A stretch of DNA of 64,000 nucleotides from the NCBI GenBank assembly GCA_965153355.1, contig OZ231126.1:11842001-11906000 (forward strand), written 5' to 3'. Of this stretch, positions 42,181-54,407 are shown one piece after another. The stretch's first letter is position 1; each line of letters begins with the position of its first letter. Position numbers and translations under genes: made by a program. The notes under the pieces are model-generated. The model was given only the letters and a program-made list of their open reading frames with translations, had not been told where the DNA came from and did not search any database. Origin of the DNA: Flaccisagitta enflata. Lineage: Eukaryota > Chaetognatha > Sagittoidea > Aphragmophora.

Positions 42181-42754
42181 CTTTATTGATCCTACACAAA
42201 ATCATAAAAAATCGAAAAAAATTAAATTTGAATTTTTCGTAAATAAATCTTTAAAATTCGTAGCGCGAAAAATATTTGTCCCAGAGACTTCTGCTTGGCG
42301 CCAAATTGAAGAGAATTATCAAATTTACTTACCCTATCAATTTCGTTTGAGGGCTCATTCGGTCGATCGTTTCCCTCAACTTCCCCATAAGAAAATGAAA
42401 ACCCTGTTTCTCTCGAATATGTCAAAAAGTCGAAGACTGACTTCGACTTTTTTCCCGATCACAGTTTTTGACTCTTTCCTCTACCTTATATGATTTTCAT
42501 TAGATAACAATATGCAAATGGCTTCAAGTTGTTCGCTGTTTTGACCGTATTTTACTGATTTACTCTCTGTTGGTTGGTCAATTCGTCATGCTCGCGTGAT
42601 TGCAGGAAATGTTTAAAATCATATGAGAACTAATCATTATTCACTATTCACTATTCATGTACGATTAGGTCGCATTGAGCTTGGGATAGGTCTGACAGAG
42701 CTCGGAATGGGTCAAAGAATTCATGTTTCTTCTCATTTCACTCCTTATCATAAC
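42181..42754. other. Unassigned stretch
   Basis: AT-rich. Contains only the small palindrome AGTCGAAGACTGACTTCGACTT near 42431 (two overlapping parts). No exon seen. Confidence 0.5.
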
Positions 42755-42813
42755 GCGCATATCCGCCCCTGCCCACCCGTCTGCAACTGGTGGCCGTGTA
42801 TCCGGCCTTGTTC
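42755..42813 (-). mobile_element. Family A 5' fragment
   Basis: Minus-strand AACAAGGCCGGATACACGGC, CAGTTGCAGACGGGTGGGCA; truncated after the box. Confidence 0.7.
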
Positions 42814-42965
42814 TTTGTCTTTCTCTGTCTGTCCGAATTAATAACGCCAGCACACTCTCTTGGCCCATGTATCCGGCCATCTTTTCTAGCAGGTGATGGT
42901 CGCAATTATTGATCTTTCTTAGGTTTTACGCCCAAAAAGAGTGAATCTGCCCTGTTTTTAACCAA

Positions 42966-43731
42966 AACAAGGCCGGATACACGGCTACCAAAGTCGCGTG
43001 CGGGTGGGCAGGGGCAGTAATAAACTAGTCATCCAAGGATCGCACATGGTCAGCGGTACCCGATGCCCTGCTTGGGGTGATCAAGTGAAGTAGTGGAGTG
43101 AGAGCAGGGCAGCGGCCCTTTAGGGCCGCTGCCCTGTAGGACACAGGGGGGAATTTCCAGACGTCCTGAGGGGGAATATAGCAGGCCTAAGAGGTAATTG
43201 AGGCGGGGTTTGAGGTCTGGGGGCAGGCCTTATGCCTTGGGGGCAGATTTGAGGCCTGGAGGGCTGATTTGGGGCCTGGAATGCTGATTTGAGGTCTGGA
43301 GAGCGGATTTGAGGACTGGAGAGCTGATATGATGCCTTGAGAGCTAATTTGAGGCCTGGAGGGCTGATTTGAGGCCCGGAGAGCTGATTTGAGGCCTGGA
43401 GGGCTAATTTGAGGGCTTAAAGGGCCTAAATCAGGCCTGAGAGTGAGGATATGAGGCCTCGATGGCCAACCGGGGGGGGGGACGGACGGAAGGACGGACG
43501 GAAGGGCGGACGGAAGGACGGACGGACTGATGTCTGGAAATTCCCCCCTGTGTCCTACAGGACATCGGCCCTTTGGGGCCGCTGCCCAAAAAGGCTGACT
43601 CAAGCATTTGGGCAGGAGCAGTAACCCAAAAACCGCCCATTATGCCAAAAAAAACTAACGCGGATGGACCAATGGACTTACCGAACAACGGACATAGCGG
43701 GTTATAGAGTCGCGTGAACGCGACTAAAAAA
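42966..43731 (+). mobile_element. Family A short element, copy 18, split by a family B insertion
   Basis: The 5' half (42966-43020: AACAAGGCCGGATACACGGC, AAGTCGCGTGCGGGTGGGCA) and the 3' half (43594-43731: TTGGGCAGGAGCAGTAACCC, GGGTTATAGAGTCGCGTGAA, CGCGACTAAAAAA) match one intact element. The intervening 43025-43587 is family B copy 4. So B moved after A here. Confidence 0.88.
43025..43587. mobile_element. Family B inverted-repeat element, copy 4
   Basis: ACTAGTCATCCAAGGATCGC start, GGTACCCGATGCCCTGCTTG, GGGCAGCGGCCCTTTAGGGC, CTGTAGGACACAGGGGGGAA, core of GATTTGAGGCCTGGAGGGCT units, (GGAC)n, and the inverse end to GCTGCCC. Close to copy 2, with the same outer 40 bp. Confidence 0.88.
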
Positions 43732-44515
43732 GGAAAAAAGGAAAAAGAAAAAAAAAGAAAAAAGGGAAAAAAGAAAGGAAGAATAAACAAACAGACAAAC
43801 AGACGAACAAACTACCACGCAAATAAAAAAAAAGACGCACCGCACTATTAAATGGTTAATTTAGCCAATAAATCTTCAAAAAAACTATAGAAGATCTTAG
43901 GTCATTTTGAAGCTCTTTGAAGGTACTTTCATTTGGCGCCAATCTGGTATTGCCATCTTTTTTCGTTTAGAAATGGCATCAGTTTGAGTAAAAACGTTGC
44001 CTATTTCAGTTTCGCAATCCCTATGAAAAAGTGCATTTTAGCAAAATAGTGCTTCTCTTTGTAGAGCTCTAGCTCCTAAAACGTTTGAGATACAGGTCTG
44101 GGATTGGTCTAGGATGAAAGATTTTTTGAAAACCTTTCAAAATATCTTTCTTGAAAGCAACGACAATGACGGTAAACATATGTATAGTACAAGCATCGAA
44201 TCGTCAACGTTGGAAATTCCAACTTGGGAATTGTTTAAAGACTTATGTGATGACTAATTGAAGGAAGACAATGCCCATTCGATTTCCCAATATGGGCTGA
44301 CTGACATGACAAAATGAGTGTGCTTCCGATTCAACGACCTAACGAACAAATAATCAAATGAACAAACAAACGAAAAAAACAAACGGACAGACGAACAAAC
44401 GCACAAACGAGCAAACGGACCGCGCCTGGGAAAATGGGATATAGAAGACGCTCAGCGTATTGCGTAGGCGCTGTGGACCTCATGTGGAGTTGGTTAGCGA
44501 TTCCTGTTGGAGATG
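43732..44515. other. Unassigned stretch with a copied motif
   Basis: Purine-rich start, (ACAA)n near 43788-43812 and again near 44340-44415. It carries the dispersed box GAAGCTCTTTGAAGGTACTT and ACGTTTGAGATACAGGTCTG (43916, 44091) shared with palindrome arms. No exon. Confidence 0.5.
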
Positions 44516-45055
<540 letters not shown>

Positions 45056-45510
45056 AATTTGCTTCCCTGCATAATCGCCGACCAAAACATTTATGGCAAG
45101 CACAGTTGTAACGTTGCATAATGAATACTGTCATAGTCCTACTACACATAATGCAAGAACCATCACTGAAACGAGTCTCTGAATGGCGTAACCAAGGTTA
45201 CGTGACAACAAACAAAGACATCGATTGACTGGAGTCAAGAGAAGATGTTTAGGAATCTGTTCGCTCTCTTTTTTCTCTCGATAAAGTCGGTTAATTTGCA
45301 TATTGCAGTAACGTCTATTTCTCCCTTTTCCCGCTAACGTTAGAGTTTGGCATACATCGTCCACACCTAGTGACATGCCTACCTTATTTTTGAATGCCTT
45401 GAGATAGTCACTTTAGTGGTATCTAGCTAACGTTAGCTAACGTTTGAAGAAAACTGGAAAAATGTTTTTTTCCGACATAACATAACATTTTAAGACATAT
45501 TGATACTTTC
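45056..45510. other. Unassigned stretch
   Basis: No exon. Contains a short GCTAACGTTAGCTAACGTTTG palindromic repeat near 45426 (two overlapping parts) and CTAACGTTAG near 45333. Confidence 0.5.
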
Positions 45511-45571
45511 CGGGTCACGGCCCATTGTGTCCGTCCGTCGGTCCGTCGGTCCGTCCGTCGGTCCGTTACGC
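45511..45571 (-). mobile_element. Family A internal fragment ((CCGT)n)
   Basis: CCATTGTGTCCGTCCGTCGG and further CCGT units; both ends missing. Confidence 0.45.
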
Positions 45572-45620
45572 CTCTTCTAAAATCACGCAGATGACGCATC
45601 TAGTTGCCCGATCGGGCTTG

Positions 45621-45870
45621 TTTAGCCGCTTGCGACTCTATAAGAGGGTGTGTCTCGTGGTCCGCGGGTAGGAAACGCAAAAATTTGGATGACGCGGAAT
45701 TGGCTGGGAAAGCGATTTCTGAGCATGACTGCTCCTGCCCTGCCACCATACAGCCCCCGCCCAATCACTAATTGCCCCTGCCTATCTGCATTACTTCCCC
45801 TGCGCACCAGCATTTCTGCCCCTGCCCACCCGCAAGCGACTACTTATTAGCCGTGTATCCGGCCTTGTTT
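45621..45870 (-). mobile_element. Family A short element, copy 20
   Basis: Minus strand: AACAAGGCCGGATACACGGC start, AGTCGCTTGCGGGTGGGCAG box, a triplicated GGGCAGGGGCA-like region, and GAGTCGCAAGCGGCTAAA end. The box variant GCTTGC and the hairpin variant GCAAGC correspond. Confidence 0.82.
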
Positions 45871-45887
45871 CCCTGTGTGCAAATCAT

Positions 45888-46005
45888 TTTCTATCTATCT
45901 GCTATCTGCTATCCGTCTATTTTTTACTTTATCCATCCATTCATTCATATATCCATTCATCCATCCATATATCCATCTATCCATCCATCGGTACGCCTAT
46001 CCAGT
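45888..46005. repeat. (ATCC/ATCT)n tetranucleotide tract
   Basis: TATCTGC and CCATCCAT-type units, about 115 bp, imperfect. Confidence 0.8.
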
Positions 46006-46183
46006 ATCCATCCAAAGCATCTTTCAAAAGAATGAAACGAAATAAAACTAGGCATGCGGGACGTCAGTGTTGATGATGAAGAAGCGTATTTGGGCTCAGA
46101 CAACAGACAAAAGTAACATAGGTAAAATTACTTCCATTATTACCATAAGTAATATAAGTACCATAAGTAACCAAAAAGTAACT

Positions 46184-47093
46184 TACAGTAGGACCCCGCC
46201 TCATCTGTCCCATTGAGACTGAAGATTTTTCACCGTTATTTCAGGGTTACCTATAAAGAGAGGTGAAATCATATTAACCCTGGCCAAAAAAAAAAAATCG
46301 TACATTGCTTATTTCTACCATAACTTAGTGCTTCTTTTGATAAAGTACATAAAATCTATGACCATTCTAAAGAGCTTTGAAAAATCTTTCATCTGAGTTG
46401 TCGAACGAAATTTTAACTTGAAAACTTTAGAAGTTATGTTAATTTGAAAAAAAAGTGTCAAATTGAAACCTGCCAGATAAGGTGTTTTTTACTAACTTGA
46501 ATTCATGGACTAAAAGTCTTTATTTGATTATCATTTCTAAACGGATTGACTTAAAAAGGTCTGCTTTGCGCCATTTTGTAGATAATGAGTTATATTTTCG
46601 ATTTCCCCTAAATTTTTCTTGGTTTCCATTTGTCAGATATGTTTTTTATACTTTTAAAGACAGAACTAAAAGTACTGAATACCTTCAATTGATAGATTAT
46701 GGGGATGCTCACTTCAAACTGTTGCCATTTCTAAACGAATTGAGCTATAACTTTCTGCTTGGTCTAGATTTGAAGAACTTTCAAAGATCTTTCAAACGGT
46801 CACTGATTTTTTGTATTTTCATTGAGGTTAAGCCAGACAAACACATCAGAAACCGCCATGTACGTTTTTTTTTGCCATGGTTAACAAGGCCATGTAGGCC
46901 AATAAGGTGCAACGTGAGGATCGTCGAACAATCGCGTTACCGACCAACCAACCAACCAACCAACCAACGGACACAGCCAGTTACAGAGGTGCTTTGTCGC
47001 ACCTAAAAACTACCATTTGGGACCTCAAAATGTTGACCTTTATTGATGGGGAACATTTTTAAAGCGAGCCTGTTATTGCAGGGTTCCACTGTA
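46184..47093. mobile_element. TACAGT MITE (ACCCCGCC type), copy 2, split by insertions
   Basis: The left part (TACAGTAGGACCCCGCCTCA, ACCTATAAAGAGAGGTGAAA) and the right part (CATTTGGGACCTCAAAATG, AGGGTTCCACTGTA) together match the 179-bp copy at 34293. The 46280-47010 interior is extra: an arm-like segment with ATTTCTAAACGAATTGAGCT boxes, and a family A copy at 46883. Confidence 0.78.
46883..47009 (+). mobile_element. Family A short element, copy 21 (diverged)
   Basis: AACAAGGCCATGTAGGCCAA start, (CAAC)n core, and AGAGGTGCTTTGTCGCACCTAAAAA end. The terminal hairpin AGGTGC...GCACCT has a wholly different stem from other copies but sits in the same place. Confidence 0.7.
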
Positions 47094-47279
47094 ATAACTC
47101 TTACCGCATGTAAATCCCGAAAAGTAAAAATTGAACAGGCGGAAATAAAGCGACGTCTTTTAGGTCGTTAATTTTGGAATGCGCGGGCGGGAAAACAAAT
47201 GTCAATCAACCTCATTAAAAATCTCGTCCACAGAAAGAAGAACAAGAATTTTATGAGTCAGATTGAATTTTCAAATACT

Positions 47280-49399
47280 TACAGTACGAGAATCAAAGAA
47301 CTGGGTAACTGGAGGGAAGCCATATCTGTAAAACGACTAGGATTCATGATCAAATTTTTTACCACAAAATGCACCAATAGGTGTACTATGTTGTTTAAGG
47401 TTTTGGATCCATTCCAACAAATTCATTTTTTTTTGTCCAAAAATTTTATTTTCAGTTTTTGGCTGATTTTGACCACAAAAATTACATTAAAAAAAAAAAT
47501 TCTTTCATGTGTATATTAGTTAGATAGTTTGACACAAATTTCATTTCTTGTTGGGGATTTTCCGCCAATTTTTGTGGCTATGGCACCCAAAACACACAAA
47601 AAGTGAGATATTTCCTAAGATTTTAAATAAAATCCTTTGATTTTTGGTGTGGTAGTAGTTTTAGGATTCACTAATAAGTGTGCAAAATTTCAGCTCTTAA
47701 AATGAATTTTTGATACAGTTATGAAATTTTAAATTTTTCACAAAATGCAATGTAGGACGATTTTTGGTAAAAGATTTTTTTTTCAAATAAGAAATTTTGC
47801 CAATTGTTATTTTTTGATAAAATAAATAACAAATTATCAATTTCAAAAAAAATTTTTGAACTAGCCCTCTTATTAAAAAAAAATTTTTCTCAAAATTTGT
47901 GAAAATGACCCATTTTTTGAAGTTGAATAAAAACTGTTCCTGTCATCCGATCATCTTCATTTTTGGTGGAATTGTTACCTGTTATCTACCCTAACTTCAC
48001 CTAAAATTTGAGCTCACTGCGACTAACGGTTGCGGAGATATTGACGTTCAAAGTTACTTTGTCAGAGCAAAATCAGCAAAATTGGCATTTTGGCCATTTT
48101 TGAGCTTTTATAAAATTGTATTTTCCTTCACACACCTCAGTTTTGGCTGAAGTTACTCATTTTTATGCATATATTCATATTGCAACATTTCACACTTGTC
48201 AGTCAAGCCGTGTAACAGTTATGGTGGTGCAAAGTTTCAAAAAATGCAAATTTTTCAATCAAATCTTAGGCAGAAAAATCAGCGATAATTTTTCAAAAAA
48301 AGGTCTCCAAAAGGGGGGGGGTCCAAAAAATTAGAAATTATTTTATTTTCCTAACTCAAAAACCCTGATTAAAACTTTTTTTTCAATTTTGAAAAATTTT
48401 CACAGTAGTTTTTGTTGAAAAAGTTGCATTTTTGAAACTTTGGACAACTATAACTGTAAGACGGCTTAACTGACAAGTGTGAAATTTTGGAACATGAATA
48501 TTTGCATAAACATGAGTAACTTCAGTCAAAATGGAGGTGTGTGAAGGAAAAATTACAATTTTATGCAAGCTCAAAAATGGCCAAAATGCCAATTTTGCTT
48601 GTTTTTGCTCTGACAAAGTAACTTTGAACGTCAATATCTCCACGACCGTTAGTGGCAGTGAGCTCAAATTTTAGGTGAAGTTAGGGTAGATAACAGGTAA
48701 CAACTCCACCAAAAATGAAGATGATCGGATGACAGGAAAAGTTTTATTCAACTTCAAAAAATGGGTCATTTTCACAAATTTTGAGAAAAAAAAATTTTTT
48801 AAGAGGGCTAGTTCAAATTTTTTTTTAGAAACTCTTAATTTGTTATTTATCTTATCAAAAAATAACAATTGACAAATTTTTTTATTTGAAAAAAAAAAAA
48901 TTTTGACCAAAAAACGTCCTACATTGCATTTTGTGAAAAATTTAAAATTTCATAAATGTATCAAAAATTCATTTTAAGAACTGAAATTTTGCACACTTAT
49001 TAGTGAATCCTAAAACTACTACCACACCAAAAATCAAGGGATTTTGTTGAAAATCTTAGGAAATATCCCACTTTTTGTGTTTTTTGAGTTTTGGGTGCCA
49101 TAGCCACAAATATTGGCGGAAAATCCCCAACAAAAAAATGAAATTTGAGTTGACGCATCTAACCAACATACATATGAAAGAATTTTTTTTTAGTGTGATT
49201 TTTGTGGTCAAAATCAGCCTAAAAGAGAAAAAAAATTTTTGGACAAAAAAAAATGAATTTGTTGGAATGGCTCCAAAACCTTAAACAACATAGTACACGT
49301 ATAGGTGCATTTTGTGGTAAAAAATTTGATCATGAATCCTAGCCGTTTTACAGATATGGCTTCCCTCCAGTTACCCAGTTCTTTGATTCTCGTACTGTA
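47280..49399. mobile_element. Giant palindromic TACAGT element, 2,120 bp
   Basis: The left end TACAGTACGAGAATCAAAGA and right end TCTTTGATTCTCGTACTGTA are perfect inverses bounded by TA. The arms of about 1.0 kb pair along their whole length with few mismatches: AACTGGGTAACTGGAGGGAA / TTCCCTCCAGTTACCCAGTT, and TCAGCAAAATTGGCATTTTG / CAAAATGCCAATTTTGCTTG. The loop is only tens of bases, near 48340-48390. It has no coding capacity. It is the longest near-perfect hairpin in the window. Confidence 0.9.
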
Positions 49400-50788
<1,389 letters not shown>

Positions 50789-50908
50789 GACAATCAATCA
50801 ATCGATCGATCGATCAATCAATCAATCAATCAATCGATCGATCGATCGATCGATCGATCGATCGATCGATCGAATCGATCGATCAATCAATCAATCAATC
50901 AATCAATT

Positions 50909-50966
<58 letters not shown>

Positions 50967-50995
50967 CAATCAATCAATCAATCATCAATCAATCT

Positions 50996-51036
<41 letters not shown>

Positions 51037-51056
51037 CAATCAATCAATCAATCTCG
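50789..51056. repeat. (AATC)n/(GATC)n tetranucleotide array
   Basis: Mixed AATC and GATC units, about 265 bp. The GATC part (about 50803-50885) is self-complementary and can form cruciforms. TCATCAATC interruptions recur three times. Confidence 0.96.
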
Positions 51057-51379
51057 ATCAAACGGCATAATGGGTGGACGAAAGGAGATGGTATAAAACG
51101 TTTCTTAGGTTGCTTGCTAAGCAACTTAACAAGAAAGTGTGTCTATCGGTCCGTTTTTAGGTATGACACACTTTTGCTATTGATTACCATCCTACGTTTA
51201 GAGGCTGCGCTTACGGAAGAACTATTTTTAGATGCAGACACTCGACTCAATAAGCCTCATTTTAGTTGGTCCGCTGGTCGGGCCATTGCATTGGTCAGTT
51301 GGTCAGAAAATCCCTTCTTGACACTTTTTACGTGTTTAATCTTGAAGAAATTGATCAACTTGAAAAATCTCGGTCTTCG
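51057..51379. other. Unassigned stretch
   Basis: Contains a GGTTGCTTGCTAAGCAACTT hairpin near 51109. No exon. Confidence 0.45.
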
Positions 51380-51940
51380 TCTACAAGAGGACCACACTTA
51401 GAAAATTAGGGAATGTCTTGTTTTCGACGCCTCTAATTTGACTCATTCTCGTTCATCTCTTGCGCATCGAAATATTGAGGTTAGGGTTAGGGATTGGTTG
51501 GGGGTAGTTTGGGGATGGGGGGTTTAGGGTTGGGAGATTAAGAGGTAGGGGTTGTTGTTGGGGGGATAAGGGGTAGGGGAAGGTGGGTAGTAAGGGGTAG
51601 GGTTGGGTTTAGGGGTAGGGTTAGGTTTATGGTTAGGGTTAGGGTTGGGTTTAGGGGTAGGGTTGGGTTTAGGGGTAGGTGGGGTTTAGGGGTAGGGGGG
51701 TTGTGGGGAGGATTAGGGGTAGGGGAAGGTGGGGAGTAAGAGGTAGGGTTGGGTTTAGGGGTAGGGTTGGGTTTAGGGGTAGGGTTAGGTTTCGGGGTAG
51801 GGGGGTTTCAGGATAGGGGGGTTAAGGGGTAGGATTGGTTGAATTTCTTCATTTTTTTTTTCAGTTAAGTACCAGTGCACACTGCTTGGCGAAAAAAAAT
51901 CGGTTACAGACGCTAGAAAAGGTGTGGTCCTCTTGTAAAC
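51380..51940. mobile_element. Inverted-repeat element with telomere-like core
   Basis: TACAAGAGGACCACACTTA near 51383 and GTGTGGTCCTCTTGTAAAC near 51919 are inverted ends. The core (51478-51840) is a degenerate G-rich array: GGTTAGGGTTAGGG, GGGTTTAGGGGTAGGGTTGG and similar. The G-rich strand is the plus strand throughout. Confidence 0.75.
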
Positions 51941-52590
51941 CTTTGTCAAAATCTCCATAATCAAAATCATAATCACATCTGTCTGTCTAAAATTTGTCTT
52001 CTCTTCTAGGAAAGAACATCACATTCTACAAATTAAAAAAAGCTGGTTTATCGAACAAAAACATTTAATGCTATTCCGGGACTAAGGCAAAAAATTGGAG
52101 GCCACTGAGAAAATGATACATTTTGATTGCCAATTTTGATTTTTAAGATAAAAGATCATCATCAGATGATTACGGTGTGATTCATGAACAGAATTGCCTT
52201 ACTTACGCCCTCTTGCTACATTGGATTAAGGGGAGGGAGGCGCTAGTGAGTCTTATCTATTCATAATACAAGCAATATGGTAGTTTAAAGACAATCTTGT
52301 TTTAGCTACCGTGGGTATAGCGATGCGATAACCTTTTTTTTCCAAGATAGTAGAGATTTTTTTTATTGTCTTTCTCTACTTACTATTTCTTTCGAACTTC
52401 ACAAAAAAATTTGCGAAATCTTTGAATGAAATTTCGCTGTGAATTTCGAATTGTTAAATCAGGATTCAAAAAAGGCGGAAGACCACCGTTGTTTGGTCAC
52501 CCTGACGACACAACAATGGAATTGAATCTTATTTCAACTTCATTAGTGATGATCTTCATCTGGCTGTATTGGTAATTTTTTCTCCTTTTT
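51941..52590. other. Unassigned stretch
   Basis: AT-rich; nothing recognised. Confidence 0.5.
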
Positions 52591-52676
52591 TATGTGCGTC
52601 CTCGCACATCTTTAAGAGGTCATGTCTGTCCGTTGGTCGGTCGGTTGGTCAGTCGGTCGATCGGTTCGTCACACAA
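52591..52676 (-). mobile_element. Family A 3' fragment
   Basis: ATGTGCGTCCTCGCACATCT is the terminal hairpin (GTGCG-TCCT-CGCAC) in yet another stem variant, followed by the (GGTC)n core. The AAGGCC half is absent. Confidence 0.55.
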
Positions 52677-53339
52677 ACGTTAACATCACGCAAAACAATT
52701 TTTTCATTCCTGTAGCTAGAACGCCTTCCCACTTCCATTTTCATTCGGTGCATTATATCAAACATTCATTCAAAACATTCATCCATCAAAAACAATCATC
52801 TAAGTACCTTCGTCACCATGCTGCTTTTAGACCTGAGTGTCAGTTAAATCATCTGAAAGAATGCTTCATGAATGCGTTTTGAAAGATCTCTTTACTTTTC
52901 ATATTTTTTAAAGAATTTTGCCATCGAAATCTAGTGATACAGTTAAATCCCACTTCAATTCAACAGAATTTTTTTACGTATCAATTTTATCTGTTAAAGA
53001 CAGAATTCTGTTAAGATTAAAAGAAAACAGGCCGAAGGGACAAGGAATCAGCATCTGTTCGTTAGAGGCTTGGAGTGGGGTCTAACGGTAGTACATCATC
53101 TGATCAAAGTGTTGAGAATTCTATGTCTTTAATAATTAACTTTTGTGTGAGATGAAAGAATTCGTGAACTATAATGTATGGAGTAACCATTGGGAGCCTT
53201 CTGGTAATAGAAATACTTCGATTCATCAAAAAGACTTGATGCATCAGAGAGGGCATTCCAGAAATTGATTGATGCCAGGGGAGATGAATTAAAGAACCTT
53301 CCATGTGTTTGTTAATTCCGATGAATTCTTCATTGAAAA
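52677..53339. other. Unassigned stretch
   Basis: No exon supported. A 66-residue minus-strand frame (53104-53304) has non-repetitive composition but no splice or family support. Confidence 0.45.
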
Positions 53340-53391
53340 AAGCCGAATTACGTAATTCGGGGGGTGTGGAGCCCCCTGCTTTTCACGCACG

Positions 53392-53468
<77 letters not shown>

Positions 53469-53642
53469 TCAACCGCAGAACCTAAAAAACACATTTTTAC
53501 ACATTTTAACTAGAATGTGAACCAACAAACCAAATTAGGGGTACAATATAGATGGACAATAGATACCCAAGTTTACGTAATTCGGGGGGTGGGGAGCCCC
53601 CTGCTTTTCACACACACATACACCAACACACATACACAAACA

Positions 53643-53713
<71 letters not shown>

Positions 53714-53761
53714 TCAACCGCAGCACCTAAAACACACATTTTTACACCTTTTAACTAGAAA
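53340..53761. repeat. Tandem duplication carrying two (AC)n microsatellites
   Basis: Two copies (about 53347-53516 and 53572-53761) share TTACGTAATTCGGGGGGTG, GAGCCCCCTGCTTTTCAC, an (AC)n tract (53397-53466 and 53637-53711), then CTGTCAACCGCAG, ACACATTTTTACAC and TTTTAACTAGAA. The unit is about 190 bp. Confidence 0.9.
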
Positions 53762-53812
53762 GGACGGAGCCCCTTGTCCATATTCAAAAGATAAATGATA
53801 TTGCAGCCTTAA

Positions 53813-54050
53813 ATGAATAATGCTTACGATATAGATACCAATTCAATTCACCCTCAGTTTCTAATTCTATTCATGTTCATGATATTGTACTACAGCTGTA
53901 CTAGTACGGAGACAAAAGTACAAAGTGAATTTGAGGAAAAAAATGAAAGTTCTGTCGTTAAGAATGGAAACAATATTATCAAGAGGACATTTGATATTTT
54001 TTCTAACTTCAAACGGAGTCCTTGGAAAATTCGTCACAGACAACGCAATG
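53813..54050 (+). CDS. Tentative secreted-protein gene, exon 1 (signal peptide)
   Basis: ATG at 53813 opens 79 codons. A hydrophobic stretch (FLILFMFMILYYSC) preceded by a 15-residue N-region could be a signal peptide or anchor. Then come an acidic part (VQSEFEEKNESSVVKNGN) and a basic end with two Lys-Arg pairs (IIKRTFDIFSNFKRSPWKIR). The donor CGCAATG|GTAACA is phase 1. The dibasic pairs would allow propeptide processing. No family recognised. Confidence 0.42.
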
Positions 54051-54407
54051 GTAACATTTATTTGTTTGTCAAATCCTTTGAAAAATCTCTCTAACTTGCT
54101 ATATTTGTCGGTCTGTCAGTCGATTGATCTTTCCGTCTTTCCATCTGTCCGTAAGTAACAATCGATACGAGACAGGAATTTTAGAAGGATTTATTTTCAA
54201 CAAATGGTTAAACAATTCAACTTAACTTTTAGTAGATGATCTGAGCCCATCAACTGAATATGCCAAGAATGCCCCTGCCTAGCTGTCTGCAAAAGATAAT
54301 GGTTGCACCCTTACCAATCTATCTTCTCATTCGAAGTAAAATGAAGCTCTGCAAATGAATTATTGAAGCGGTTTTTTTGGTTACTCTGTGAGCACGTCCA
54401 TCAATTG
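54051..54407. other. Unassigned stretch (putative intron)
   Basis: No feature beyond a (GTCN)n-like patch near 54107-54150. Confidence 0.45.

Noticed and set aside
53104-53304. 66-residue minus-strand frame
   Set aside because: Non-repetitive, but no splice partner, no motif and no neighbour on that strand.
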